DNA from: Prorocentrum cordatum
Lineage: Eukaryota; Sar; Dinophyceae; Prorocentrales; Prorocentraceae
Reading direction: 5' to 3'
Assembly: GCA_963575745.1 (NCBI GenBank)
Contig: CAUYUJ010017792.1
Span: forward strand, 98,286 to 162,285
Length of the DNA: 64,000 nt
Notes under the pieces: generated by a model
Databases searched by the model: none
Seen by the model: only the letters and a program-made list of their open reading frames with translations
What the model was told of the DNA's origin: nothing
Made by a program: the position numbers and the translations under genes
Shown: positions 12,801 through 32,864 of the stretch, in pieces
Position numbering within the stretch: position 1 is the stretch's first letter
Layout: every line of letters begins with the position of its first letter

Positions 12801-14930
12801 CTCAAGCACAACACGTTATGTACTTAGGCGCGCTAGTAGAAAACACAAGATGCCTGGAGGGTCAGAGGTATCACAACAGGCTCGCATCTGCATTGCTGGC
12901 GCTCAAACATCCCTATATGAGATCTGCGAATCTACATCAAATATAGCATATACGTTATGACTGGTTGGCTATAAGCCTCGACCTGTGCTGCGCCACAAGA
13001 AACAAGCACACACAACAAAGAACTCGAGGTTGATTACGGCCACATGCTACCAGCGGCATGGCGACAGAAGCTCAAGCAGTTCAGCTTAGGAGTGTACAGC
13101 ACTTGATCATCACGCGCGCGAGCTCAAACACAAAAAAGTCGTACTGAAACGCGCTACAAGAGAACATAGGGTCAAAGAGATTCCCACAACAAACTTGCAA
13201 CCGCATTGCTGACGCTCAAGAATCCCTGTGTGTGATCTCCTCATCCCCCTCGAACGGACAATACTGGTTGGCCACTAGCTTCGATCTGTGTTGTGCCACG
13301 GAAACAAGCACCCGCAACGGATAACTAGATATCCGTGTAGACCACATGGTACCAACGGCATGGAGACAGAAGCTCAAGCGGTTCAGCTTCGGTGTGGACA
13401 GCACTTAATCATGACACAAGCGAGCTCAAGCACAACACGTTATGTACGTTGGCGCGCTAGTAGAAAACACAAGATGCCTGGAGGGTCAGAGATAGTGTCA
13501 CAACAGGCTCGCATCAGCATTGCTGACGCTCAGACATCCCTATGTGCGATCTGCTAATATACCCCGCTGGTTGGCTACACGCCTCGACCTGTGCTTCGCA
13601 AAAAGGAAACAGGCACAAACAGCGGAGAACTCGAGGTTGATATAGGCCACATGCTACCAGCGGCATGGAACCAGAAGTTCAAGCTGTTCAGCTTTGGAGT
13701 GTACAGCACTTGATCATCATACACGTGAGCTCAAACACAATCAATCATACTGAGACAGGCTACAAGAGAACACGGAAAAACTGGAGGGTCAGAGAGATTC
13801 CCACAACAAACTTGCAACCGCATTGCTGACACTCAGATGTCCCTGTGTGTGATCTCCTCATCCCTTTCAAAAGTACACTTGCACTTTGTCACTAGCTTCT
13901 ATGTGTGGTGTGCCACGGAAACAGGCACACACAACGGAGATCTAGAGATTCATATGGACCACATGTTACCACTGGCATGGCGACAGAAGCTCAAGCGGTT
14001 CAGCTTCGGAGTGGACATCACTTGATCATGACACAAGTGAGCTCAAGCACAACACGTTATGTACTTAGGCGCGCTAATGTAGTACACGAGTGTCCTGGAG
14101 GGTCAAAGATATTGTCAAAACAGGCTTGCATCAGCATTGCTGACGCTCAAACATCCATGCGTGCGATCTGCTAATCCACCTCGAATATAAAAGTTGCACG
14201 TTCGATCTGTGCTCCACCAAAAAAAGAAACAGGCACAAACAGCGGATAACTTGCTGTTTATATAAGCCACAAGGTACCAGCGGCATGGCGACAGAAGCTC
14301 AAGCAGTTCAGCTTAGGAGTGTACAGAACTGGCTCATCACACACGTGAGCTCAAACAGAAAAAGCATACTGAGACGTGCTACAACAGAACACAGAGTGTC
14401 TGGATGGCCAGGGGGATTCCCACAACTATCTTGCAACCGCATTGCTGACGCTCAGGTATCCCTATGTGTGATCTCTTCATCCCACACAAACGTACAGTTG
14501 CAATTGGCCGCCAGCTTCGATATGCGTTGCGCCACGGAAACAGGCACCCGCAACGGAGAACTAGATATCCGTATAGACCACATATTACCACCGACATGGA
14601 GACAGAAGCTCAAGCGGTTCAGCTTCAGAGTGGACAGCACTTGATCATGACACAAGTGAGATCTAACAGCACACGTGACATGGTGAGACGTGCGAATAGA
14701 GTACACAAAATCCCTGGAGGGTCAGAGAGATTTCCACAACAAACTTGCAACCGCAATGCTGACGCTCAGACATTCTTACGCGTGGTCCCTCCGTTCCCCC
14801 ACACATAACATATACGTAATGATTGCTTGGCTACAAGATTCGTTCTGAGTTCTGCCACGAAAGCAGGCACACACACAGCGGAGGGCAGGAGGTTGGTATA
14901 GGCCACACGTGACCACCTATGGTTTTTGAA
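3880..14930. repeat. Satellite array, part 1 (monomer ~310-315 bp; 1,262-bp higher-order repeat)
   Basis: Diverged A- and B-type monomers alternate. Each has a GATCTGTGTTGTGCCACGGA-like block, a GGAGAACT block, a CAGCACTTGATCATSACAC block and a GTGAGCTCAA block. Diagnostic variants recur at a fixed spacing: GAGTGGTCAGACTGATTCCC at about 6401, 7664, 8926 and 10188, and ATACCTGAAGATTCAGACTT at about 7031, 8295, 9556 and 10818. The higher-order period is therefore about 1,262 bp, or four monomers. Short 60-70 codon frames recur in every copy because the copies are near-identical, not because of visible coding constraint. No transposase or other protein is encoded. Confidence 0.9.
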
Positions 14931-14934
14931 AAAG

Positions 14935-15350
14935 GTTTGCATGCTCTTCTGTCCGGCCTTCCAACCGACCAAGACGGTCCAAGAGGCCCCCAAGATCGCC
15001 CAATAGGCCTTTAAGATGACCCCATAACGCAAGAGGCCCCCAAGGCGGCCCCAAGGCGGCCCCAAGAGGACCCAAGAGGGCTCCAAGACGCCCCAGATGG
15101 CCTCCAAAACGGCCCCTGAACACCCCAAGAGGGCCCTAAATCGGCCCAGGGAGATCCGCAAGACGGCGTCCGTCGTCGTCAGACGGGCCAGGAAGCCATC
15201 AAGACTGCCCTAGATGGCTCTAAGATGTCCCAAGACGGCCCAAGAGGACCCCAAGGGGTCTCCAAGACGGCCCAAGAGGCCCCCAAGAGGGCCTCTAGGA
15301 AGGCCCGAAGAGGCCACAATCAAGCTTATTTCCATTGGGTACTTGAAGGG
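14935..15350. repeat. CCCAAGAGGCCCC minisatellite block embedded in the satellite
   Basis: The block is preceded by ACCACCTATGGTTTTTGAA and ends in GAGGCCACAATCAAGCTTAT followed by a TTTCC..GGAGACAAAGC tail. The same lead-in and tail frame the block at 29690-30060, and the same tail ends the one at 32510-32855, so the whole unit was copied within the array. Confidence 0.75.
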
Positions 15351-15374
15351 AATTTGGAGACAAAGCAGGAAGTC

Positions 15375-17092
15375 CAGCACACACAACGGAGAACTCTAGG
15401 TTGATCTAGGCCACATGCCACCAGCGGCATGGAGACAGAACCTCAGGTGTTTCAACTCAGGATAATACAGAACTTGGTCATCACACTAGTGACCTCGCAC
15501 ACTAAAAGTCATACTGCGACGCGCTACAAAAGAACACACAATGACTGGAGGGTCAGAGAGATTCCCACAACAAACTTGCAACCGCATTGCTGACGCTCAG
15601 GTATCCCCATGTGTGATCTCCTCAACCCTCTGGAACTGGCAGTACTGGTTGGTCACTAGCTTCGATCTGTGTGGCACCATGGAAAAAGGCACCCAAGCAC
15701 AACACGTTAGACACCACTTAGCTGCGCTAGTAGAGTACACGAGATGCCTGGAGGGTCAGATAGATTGCCACAACAGGCTTGCATCAGCATTGCTGACGCT
15801 TGAACATCCCTCTGTGCGACCTGCGAATCTACCTCAAATCTACCATATACGTTATGACTGGTTGGCTATAAGCCTCGACCTGTGCAGCGCCACAGGAAAC
15901 AGGCACACACAGCGGAGAACTCGAGGTTGATATAGGCCACATGCTACCAGCGGCATGGAACCAAAAGCTCAACCAGTCCAGCTTAGGAGTGTACAGCACC
16001 TGATCATCACACACGTGAGCTCACACACAAACAGTCATACTGAGACGCGCTACAAGAGAACAGAGGGTCAGAGAGATTCCCACAACAAACTTGCAACCGC
16101 ATTGCTGGCGCTCAGGTATCCCTATGTGTGATCTCCTCATCCCCCTGGAACTAGCAGTACTGGTTGGTCACTAGCTTCGATCTGTGTGGTGCCATGGAAA
16201 CAGGCACCCACAACGGAGAACTAGATGTTCGTATAGACCACATGTTACCACCGGCATGGAGACAGACGCTCCAGCGGTTCAGCTTCGGAGTGGACAGCAC
16301 TTGATCGTGACACACGTGAGCTCAAGCACAACACGTTAGACACTTAGACGCGCTAGTAGAGTACACGAGATGCCTGGAGGGTCAGATATACTGCCACAAC
16401 AGGCTTGCATCAGCACTGCTGACGCTTGAACATCCCTCTGTGCGACCTGCGAATCTACCTCAAATCTAGCATATACGTTATGACTGGTTGGCTATAAGCC
16501 TCGACCTGTGCAGCGCCACAGGAAACAGGCACACACAGCGGAGAACCCGAGGTGGATATAGGCCACATGCTACCAGCGGCATGGAACCAAAAGCTCAAGC
16601 AGTTCAGCTTAGGAGTGTACAGCACCTGATCATCACACACGTGAGCTCACACACAAACAGTCATACTGAGACGCGCTACAAGAGAACAGAGGGTCAGAGA
16701 GATTCCCACAACAAACTTGCAACCGCATTGCTGACGCTCAGGTATCCCTATGTGTGATCTCCTCATCCCCCTGGAACTGGCAGTACTGGTTGGTCACTAG
16801 CTTCGATCTGTGGGGTGCCATCGAAACAGGCACCTACAACGGAGAACTAGATGTTCGTGTAGACCACATGGTACCACCGGCATGGAGACAGGCGCTCCAG
16901 CGGTTCAGCTTCGGAGTGGACAGCACTTGATCATGACACAAGTGAGCTCAAGCACAATACGTTCGATACTTAGACGCGCTAGTAGAAAACACAAGATGCC
17001 TGGAGGGTCAGAGATATTGTCACAACAGGTTCGCATCTGCATTGCTGACGCTTAAACATCCCTATGTGAGATCTGCGAATCTACCTCAAATC
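15375..17092. repeat. Satellite array, part 2
   Basis: A/B monomers as in part 1, dimer period about 620-625 bp. It ends abruptly at CTCAAAT, where the first GAT/12-bp module begins. Confidence 0.85.
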
Positions 17093-17483
17093 GGAGGTGA
17101 GGGGGGGTGAGATCGAAGTGGAACGGAGAGCCCCCCTACCGGGAAATCGATTTCGGTTTCGTGTTCGTGCGTGCCGTGCGTGCGGGCGAGGCGAAACTGC
17201 GTGGGCGGGCGAGAGAAAATCTCCTGTGGCTGAGGCGCGGCCGGAACAGATGTTTCCCTTCCGGGCGGCCGGTGGCGCGCGGTGTCCCGCCGGTGTCCCG
17301 CTGGTGTCCCGTCGGTTCTCCTGTGGCTGAGGCGCGGCCGGACCAAATGTTTCCCTTCCGGGCGGCCGGTGGCGCGCGGTGTCCCGCCGGTGTCCCGCTG
17401 GTGTCCCGTCGGTCCCGTCGGTGTCCCGATGATGATGTGGATGATTATGATGGTGATGGATGATGATGATGGATGATGATGGC

Positions 17484-17571
<88 letters not shown>

Positions 17572-18021
17572 TTGGTGTTGTTGATGATGATGACGTCGAT
17601 TGTGAGATCGATTGTGATATCGATAGTGAGACCGAATGTGAGATCGATTGTGAGATAGATAGTGAGATCGATTGTGAGATCGATAATGAGATCGATTGTG
17701 AGATTGATAGTGAGACCAAATGTGAAACCGAATGTAAGATCGATAGTGAGATCGATTGTGATATCGATAGTGAGATCGATCGTAAGACCGAATGTGAGAC
17801 CAAATGTGAGATCGACTGTGATATCGATTGTGAGATCGATTGTGAGATCGACAGTGAGACCGAATGTGAGATCGACTGTGAGATCGATTGTGAGACCGAA
17901 TGTGAGATCGATTGTGAGATCGATGGTGAGATCGATAGTGATATCGATAATGAGATCGAATGTGAGATCGATAGCGAGATCGATTGAGTGAGACGTTGGT
18001 TCCCCCTCCCCCCTCACCTCC
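17093..18021. repeat. GAT / GATCGATTGTGA compound module, copy 1
   Basis: The module begins GGAGGTGAGGGGG and ends CCCCCTCACCTCC, a 13-bp terminal inverted repeat. In order it holds: a unique ~330-bp GC-rich head (with an internal duplication of the GGCTGAGGCGCGGCCGGA..TTTCCCTTCCGGG segment), (GAT)n at about 17427-17575, and about 33 copies of a 12-bp unit GATCGATTGTGA / GATCGATAGTGA / GACCGAATGTGA at 17592-17985. The 12-bp unit has no stop in several frames, giving acidic EIDC/EIDS frames on plus and IDLT or SISQ frames on minus. I do not consider these proteins real. TGATGTTGGTGTT at 17567-17579 is the single-copy empty site of the mosaic insertion found in copy 3. Confidence 0.85.
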
Positions 18022-18049
18022 TTATCACCCGCAGGGTGGTCGTATAGGT

Positions 18050-19128
18050 ATAGCATATACGTTATGACTGGTTGGCTATAAGCCTCGACCTGTGCAGCGC
18101 CACAGGAACCACGCACACACAGCGGAGAACCCGAGGTTGATATGGGCCACATGCTACCAGCGGCATGGAACCAAAAGCTCAACCAGTCCAGCTTAGGAGT
18201 GTACAGCACCTGATCATCACACACGTGAGCTCAACACACAAACAGTCATACTGAGACGCGCTACAAGAGAACAGAGGGTCAGAGAGATTCCCACAACAAA
18301 CTTGCAACCGCATTGCTGACGCTCAGGTATCCCTATGTGTGATCTCCTCATCCCCCTGGAACTGGCGGTACTGGTTGGTCACTAGCTTCGATCTGTGTGG
18401 TGCCATGGAAACAGGCACCCACAACGGAGAACTAGATGTTCGTATAGACCACATGTCACCACCAGCATGGAGACAGACGCTCCAGCGGTTCAGCTTCGGA
18501 GTGGACAGCACTTGATCATGACACAAGCTATGGGCCTCGACCTGTGCAGCGCCACAGGAAACAGACACACACAGCGGAGAACTCGAGGTTGATATAGGCC
18601 ACATGCTACCAGCGGCATGGAACCAAAAGCTCAAGCAGGTCAGGTTAGGAGTGTACAGCACCTGATCATCACACATGTGAGCTCACACACAAACAGTCAT
18701 ACTGAGACGCGCTACAAAAGAACAGAGGGTCAGAGAGATTCCCACAACAAACTTGCAACCGCATTGCTGACGCTCAGGTATCCCTATGTGTGATCTCTTC
18801 ATCCCCCTGGAACTGGCAGTACTGGTTGGTCACTAGCTTCGATCTGTGGGGTGCCATCGAAACAGGCACCCCCAACGGAGAACTAGATGTTCGCGTAGAC
18901 CACATGGTACCACCGGCATGGAGACAGACGCTCCAGCGGTTCAGCTTCGGAGTGGACAGCACTTGATCATGACACAAGTGAGCTCAAGCACAATACGTTC
19001 GATACTTAGACGCGCTAGTAGAAAACACAAGATGCCTGGAGGGTCAGAGATATTGTCACAACAGGTTCGCATCTGCATTGCTGACGCTTAAACATCCCTA
19101 TGTGAGATCTGCGAATCTGCCTCAAATC
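18050..19128. repeat. Satellite array, part 3, with a deletion scar
   Basis: A/B monomers resume at TATAGCATATACGTTATGAC. At about 18527 an A monomer is fused directly to the middle of a B monomer (ACACAAG joined to CTATGGGCCTCGACC). The identical scar sits about 505 bp after each of the other two module copies (about 20537 and 25247). Confidence 0.85.
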
Positions 19129-19506
19129 GGAGGTGAGGGGGTGAGATCGAAGTGGAACGGAGAGCCCCCCTACCGGGAAATCGATTTCGGTTTCGTGTTC
19201 GTGCGTGCCGTGCGTGCGGGCGAGGCGAAACTGCGTGGGCGGGCGAGAGAAAGTCTCCTGTGGCTGAGGCGCGGCCGGAACAAATGTTTCCCTTCCGGGC
19301 GGCCGGTGGCGCGCGGTGTCCCGCTGGTGTCCCGCTGGTGTCCCGTCGGTTCTCCTGTGGCTGAGGCGCGGCTGGACCAAATGTTTCCCTTCCGGGCGGC
19401 TGGTGGCGCGCGGTGTCCCGCCGGTGTCCCGCTGGTGTCCCGTCGGTGTCCCGATGATGATGTGGATGATTATGATGATGATGGTGATGATGATGGTGAT
19501 GATGGC

Positions 19507-19579
<73 letters not shown>

Positions 19580-20032
19580 CTGATGTTGGTGTTGTTGATG
19601 ATGACGTCGATTGTGAGATCGATTGTGATATCGATAGTGAGACCGAATGTGAGATCGATTGTGAGATCGATAGTGAGATCGATTGTGAGATCGAAAATGA
19701 GATCGATTGTGAGATCGATAGTGAGACCGAATGTGAAACCGAATGTAAGATCGATAGTGAGACCGATTGTGAGATCGATAGTGAGATCGATCGTGAGACC
19801 GAATGTGAGACCGAATGTGAGATCGACTGTGAGATCGATTGTGAGATCGATTGTGAGATCGACAGTGAGACCGAATGTGAGACCGAATGTGAGATCGAAT
19901 GTGAGACCGAATGTGAGATCGATTGTGGCATCGATAGTGAGATCGATAGTGATATCGATACTGAGATCGAATGTGAGATCGATAGCGAGATCAATTGAGT
20001 GAGATGTTGGTTCCCCCTCCCCCCTCACCTCC
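19129..20032. repeat. GAT / GATCGATTGTGA compound module, copy 2
   Basis: Same architecture as copy 1: GGAGGTGAGGGGG start, GC-rich head, (GAT)n at about 19454-19580, 12-bp repeats at 19607-19997, and CCCCCTCACCTCC end. The empty site TGATGTTGGTGTT is at 19581-19593. Confidence 0.85.
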
Positions 20033-20059
20033 TCATCACCCGCAGGGTGGTCGTATAGG

Positions 20060-21764
20060 TATAGCATATACGTTATGACTGGTTGGCTATAAGCCTCGAC
20101 CTGTGCAGCGCCACAGGAACCAGGCACACACAGCGGAGAACCCGAGGTTGATATGGGCCACATGCTACCAGCGGCATGGAACCAAAAGCTCAAGCAGTCC
20201 AGGTTAGGAGTGTACAGCACCTGATCATCACACACGTGAGCTCAAACACAAACAGTCATACTGAGACGCGCTACAAGAGAACAGAGGGTCAGAGAGATTC
20301 CCACAACAAACTTGCAACCGCATTGCTGACGCTCAGGTATCCCTATGTGTGATCTCCTCATCCCCCTGGAACTGGCGGTACTGGTTGGTCACTAGCTTCG
20401 ATCTGTGTGGTGCCATCGAAACAGGCACCCACAACGGAGAACTAGATGTTCGTATAGACCACATGTCACCACCAGCATGGAGACAGACGCTCCAGCGGTT
20501 CAGCTTCGGAGTGGACAGCACTTGATCATGACACAAGCTATGGGCCTCGACCTGTGCAGCGCCACAGGAAACAGACACACACAGCGGAGAACTCGAGGTT
20601 GATATAGGCCACATGCTACCAGCGGCATGGAACCAAAAGCTCAAGCAGGTCAGGTTAGGAGTGTACAGCACCTGATCATCACACACGTAAGCTCAAACAC
20701 AAACAGTCATACTGAGTCGCGCTACAAGAAAACAGAGGGTCAGAGAGATTCCCACAAAAAAACTTGCAACCGCATTGCTGACGCTCAGGTATCCCTATGT
20801 GTGATCTTTTCATCCCCCTGGAACTGGCAGTACTGGTTGGTCACTAGCTTCGATCTGTGTGGTGCCATGGAAACAGGCACCCACAACGGAGAACTAGATG
20901 TTCGTATAGACCACATGTTACCACCGGCATTGAGACAGACGCTCCAGCGGTTCAGCTTCGGAGTGGACAGCACTTGATCATGACACACGTGAGCTCAAGC
21001 ACAACACGTTAGACACTTAGACGCGCTAGTAGAGTACACGAGATGCCTGGAGGGTCAGATATATTGCCACAACAGGCTTGCATCAGCATTGCTGACGCTT
21101 AAACATGCCTGTGTGAAATCTGCGAATCTACCTCAAATGTAGCATGTACGTTATGACTGGTTGGCTATAAGCCTCGACCTGTGCAGCGCCACAGGAAACA
21201 GACACACACAGCGGAACACTCGAGGTTGATGTAGGCCACATGCTACCAGCGGCATGAAACCAAAAACTGAAGCAGGTCTGGTTAGGAGTGTACAGCACCT
21301 GATCATCACACATGTGAGCTCACACACAAACAGTCATACTGAGACGCGCTGCAAGAGAACAGAGGGTCAGAGAGATTCCCACAACAAACTTGCAACCGCA
21401 TTGCTGACGCTCAGGTATCCCTATGTGTGATCTCCTCATCCCCCTGGAACTGGCAGTACTGGTTGGTCACAGGCTTCGATATGTGGGGTGTCATGGAAAC
21501 AGGCACCCACAACGGAAAACTAGATGTTCGTATAGACCACATGGTACCACCGGCATGGAGACAGACGCTCCAGCGGTTCAGCTTCGGAGTGGACAACACT
21601 TGATCATGACACTAGTGAGCTCAAGCACAACACGTTAGACACTTAGACGCGCTAGTAGAAAACACCAGATGCCTGGAGGGTCAGATATATTGCCACAAAA
21701 GGTTCGCATCAGCATTGCTGACGCTTAAACATCCCTATGTGAGATCTGCGAATCTACCTCACAT
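20060..21764. repeat. Satellite array, part 4
   Basis: A/B monomers, including the shared deletion scar at about 20537, run up to module copy 3. Confidence 0.85.
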
Positions 21765-22184
21765 CGGAAGTGAATGGGTGAGATCGAAGTGGAACGGAGA
21801 GCCCCCCTACCGGGAAATCGATTTCGGTGTCGTGTTCGTGCGTGCCGTGCGTGCGGGCGAGGCGAAGCTGCGTGGGCGGGCGAGAGAAAGTCTCCTGTGG
21901 CTGAGGCGCGGTCGGACCACATGTTTCCCTTCCGGGCGGCCGGTGGCGCGCGGTGTCCCGCCGGTGTCCCGCTGGTGTCCCGTCGGTTCTCCTGTGGCTG
22001 AGGCGCGGCCGGACCAAATGTTTCCCTTCCGGGCGGCCGGTGGCGCGCGGTGTCCCGCCGGTGTCCCGCTGGTGTCCCGTCGGCGTCCCGTCGGTGTCCC
22101 GATGATGATGTGTATGATTATGATGATGATGGTGATGATGATGGTGGTGATGGCGATGATGATGATGATGATGATGTTGGTGTT

Positions 22185-22603
22185 CCCTCGACAGCAGGAC
22201 CAAGTATGCAATTGGTGGTCCGTCGCAGAGAGCATAACAGAGTCATGTCCCGATAAACCCGCGTGGGGCGAGTGCACTCGGGGCGCTTCGACGCACAGCC
22301 AGAGACCGTGTATCTAGCTTGCATGCGAGCGGGTGCTTGCGAAAGACTGGCGGTGGCCGATCCGAGTCGCAAGTAATTCAGAGATCCATTACACGCAGGC
22401 GAGCGGGTGCCCGAGTCACTTAACGTAAAAAAGATGCAAATATGGCCGTGGCATCTTCGATGCCTCGTTGGCGGCGCCCACGATCTCCTCAAGAGGGGGC
22501 AGGCATGCGGTGGATGCGCCCTGCGCTCTGCGTACGCCCGTATAGGAGAAAAAAATGAGACAGCGACTGCACAGTGAGGATACGGCGGGCACCGTCCTAC
22601 ATC
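22185..22603 (-). other. 3' tail of the mosaic, possible GAPDH 3' UTR
   Basis: This ~419-bp stretch lies between the GAPDH stop codon and the insertion edge. It has no recognisable coding content and no poly(A) at the junction. It may be the GAPDH 3' untranslated region, but that is inferred from position only. Confidence 0.35.
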
Positions 22604-29685
<7,082 letters not shown>

Positions 29686-29689
29686 TTTT

Positions 29690-30060
29690 TGAACTTGCGT
29701 GTTCTTCTGTTCGGCCTTCCAATAGACCAAAACGGTCCAAGAGGCCCCCAAGATCGCCCCAGAGGCCTCTAAGATGACCCCCGACCGGCCCAAGAGGCCC
29801 CCAAGGCGGCCCAAAGAGGACCCAAGACGGCCCAGGGCTCCAAGACGCCCCAGATGGCCTTCAAAACGGCCCCTGAGCACCCCAAGAGGGCCCTAAATCG
29901 GCCCAGAGAGATCCGCAAGACGGCCCTAGATGGCTCTAAGATGTACCAAGACGGCCCAAGAGGACCCCAAGGGGTCTCCAAGACGGCCCAAGAGGCCCCC
30001 AAAAGGGCCTCCAGGAAGGACCGAAGGGGCCACAATCAAGCTTATTTCCATGGGGTGTTT
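29690..30060. repeat. CCCAAGAGGCCCC minisatellite block embedded in the satellite (second copy)
   Basis: Closely similar to 14935-15350, including the lead-in CCACCTATGGTTTTTGAA and the tail CACAATCAAGCTTATTTCCA. Confidence 0.75.
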
Positions 30061-30064
30061 GAAG

Positions 30065-32510
30065 GAATTTGGAGACAAAGCTCAGGCGGTCCAGCACACA
30101 CAACGGAGAACTCTAGGTTGATCTAGGCCACATGCTACCAGCGGCATGGAAACAGAAGCTCAGGTGGTTCAGCTTAGGAGTGCACACAACTTGGTCATCA
30201 CACTCGTGACCTCGCACACTGAAAGTCATACTGCGACGCACTACAAGAGAACACAGAGACACTGGAGGGTCAGAGAGATTCCCAGAACAAACTTGCAACC
30301 GCATGGCTCACGCTCAGATATCCCGATGTGTGATCTCTTCATTCCCCTCAAACGTACAATACTGGTTGGTCAGTCACTAGCTTCTATCTGTGTTGTGCCG
30401 CGGAAACAAGCACAACAAACGGAGAACTAGAGATTCGTATAGACCACATGTTACCACGGGCATGGCGACAGAAGCTCAAGCGGTTCAGCTTCGGAGTGGA
30501 CATCACTTGATCATGACACAAATGAGCTCAAGCACAACACGTTACATACGTAGGCGTGCTAGTATAGTACGCGAGATCCTTGGAAAGTCAGAGGAATTGC
30601 CACAACAGGCTTGCATCAGCATTGCTGACGCTCAAACGTCCCTATGTGAGATCTGCGAATCTACTTCCAACATAGCATTTTCGGTATGACTGGTTGGCTG
30701 TAAGCCTCGACCTGTGCTGCGCCACAGGGAACAGGCACACACAGAGGAGAACTCTAGGTTGACATAGGCCACATGTTACCAGCGGCATGGAAATCGAAGT
30801 TCAAGCAGTTCAGCTGAGGGCTGTACAGCTCTTGATCATCACACACGTGAGCTCAAATAGAAAAAACAGACTGAGACGCACTGCAAGAGAACACACAGAG
30901 ATACTGGAGGGTAGGAGAGATTCCCACAAACTTGCAACAGCATTGCTCACGCTCAGATATCCCTATCATCTCCTCATCCCCCTCAAACGTACAAAACTGG
31001 TTGGTCAATCAAAGAGTTCGACATGGGCTGTGCCACGGAAACAGGCACACACACAACGGAGAGCTAAATATTCATTTAGACCACCTGTTACCACCGGCAT
31101 GGCGACAGAAGCTCAAGCGGTTCAGCTTCGGAAGGGTCATCACTTGATCATGACACAAGTGAGCTCAAGCACAACACGTTATATACGTAGGTGCGCTAGT
31201 GTAGTACACGAGATCCCTGGAGAGTCAGAGATATTGCCACAGCGGGCTTGCATCATAATAGCTGACGCTCAGACATCCCTATGAGCGATCTGCGAATATA
31301 CCTCCAACAAAAAATATGACTGGTTGGCTATACGCCTCGACCTGTGCTGAACCACAGGAAAACACACAAAAGATAACTCGAGGTTGATATAGACAACATG
31401 CCACATGTACGGAACTTGATCATCACACGCGTGAACTCAAACAAAAAGTCATACTGGGACGCACTACAAGAGAACACAAAGTGGCTGGAGGTACAGAGAG
31501 ATTCCCACAACAACCTTGCAGACACATTGCAGACGCTCAGGTATCCCCATGTCTTCTCTACTCATCCCCCTCAAACGGGCAATACTGGTTGGTAACTAGC
31601 TTCGATCTCTGTGATGTCACGGGAACAGGCACCAGCAATGGAGATCTAGAGATTCATTTAGACCACCTGTTACCACCGGCATGGCGACAGAAGCTCAAGC
31701 GGTTCAGCTTCGGAATGGACATCTCTTGATCATGACACAAGTGAGCTCAGGCACAACACATTATATACTTAGACGCGCGAATAGAGTATTCCAGATGGTT
31801 GGAGGGCAAGATGTATTCCCACAACAGGCTTGCATTAGCATTGCTGACGCTTAGACATCCCTATGTGCGATCTGCTGAACCCCCCCACACATAACATATA
31901 CGTTATGACTGGTTGGCTATAAGCCTCGACCTGTTCTGCGCCACAGGAAACAGGCACACACAGAGGAGAACTCGAGGTTGATATAGGCAACATGCTACTA
32001 GCGGCATGGAGATGGAAACTCACGTGGTTCAGCTCAGGAGTGTGCAGAACTTGGTCATCACACTCGTGACCTCAAACAGAAATAACCAAACAAATATACT
32101 GAGACACGCTACAAGAGAACACAGAGTGACTGGAGAGTCAGAGAGATTCCCACAACAAACTTGCAACCACATTGCTGACGCTCGGATATCCTTATGTGTG
32201 AAAGCTTCATTCCACTCAAGCGTACAATTTCAATTGGTCGCTATCTTCGATATGGGTTGTGCCACGGAAACAAGCACACACAGAGGAGAACTGGATATTC
32301 ATACAGACCACATGTTACCACTGACATAGCGACAGAAGCTCAAGCGGTTAAGCTTCGGAGTGGACAACACTTGAACATGACATACGTGAGCTTTAACATA
32401 TTTGGTGAGACGCGCGAATAGAGTACACAAGATCCCTGGAAGGTCAGATGTATTCCCACAACAAGCTCGGAGCCGCATTGCTGGCGCTCAGACACTCTTA
32501 CGTGTGACGC
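30065..32510. repeat. Satellite array, part 6 (more divergent monomers)
   Basis: A/B monomers with the same conserved blocks but more substitutions and small deletions than the 6-11 kb region. Confidence 0.8.
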
Positions 32511-32511
32511 C

Positions 32512-32860
32512 AGATCGGCCCAAGATGTCCCCAAAGCAGCCTCAAGAGGATCCAAAACGGCCCAATAGGGCTCCAAGACGCCCTAGATGGCCTCCAAAAC
32601 TGCCCTTGAGCACCCCAAGAGGGCCCTAAATCGGCCCAGAGAGATCCCCAAGACGGCTTCCGACGTCGTCAGACGAGCCAGGAAGCCATCAAGACGGCCC
32701 TAGATGGCTCCAAGATGTCCAAAGACGGCCCAAGAGGCCCCCAAGAGATCCCCAAGACGGCCCAAGAGGCCCCCAAGAGGGCCTCCAGGAAGGCCCGAAG
32801 AGGCCACAATCAAGTTTATGTCCCTGGGGTGTTTGAAGGATTTTGGAGACAAACCTCGGG
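32512..32860. repeat. CCCAAGAGGCCCC minisatellite block embedded in the satellite (third copy)
   Basis: Same family and same tail (GAGGCCACAATCAAGTTTAT, then TTTTGGAGACAAA) as the two earlier embedded blocks. Confidence 0.75.
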
Positions 32861-32864
32861 TGGT

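Noticed and set aside
17445-20235. Long acidic (EIDC), IDLT and SISQ repeat proteins on both strands
   Set aside because: The 12-bp and GAT repeats have no stops in several frames, so open frames are guaranteed. No start context or domain supports them.
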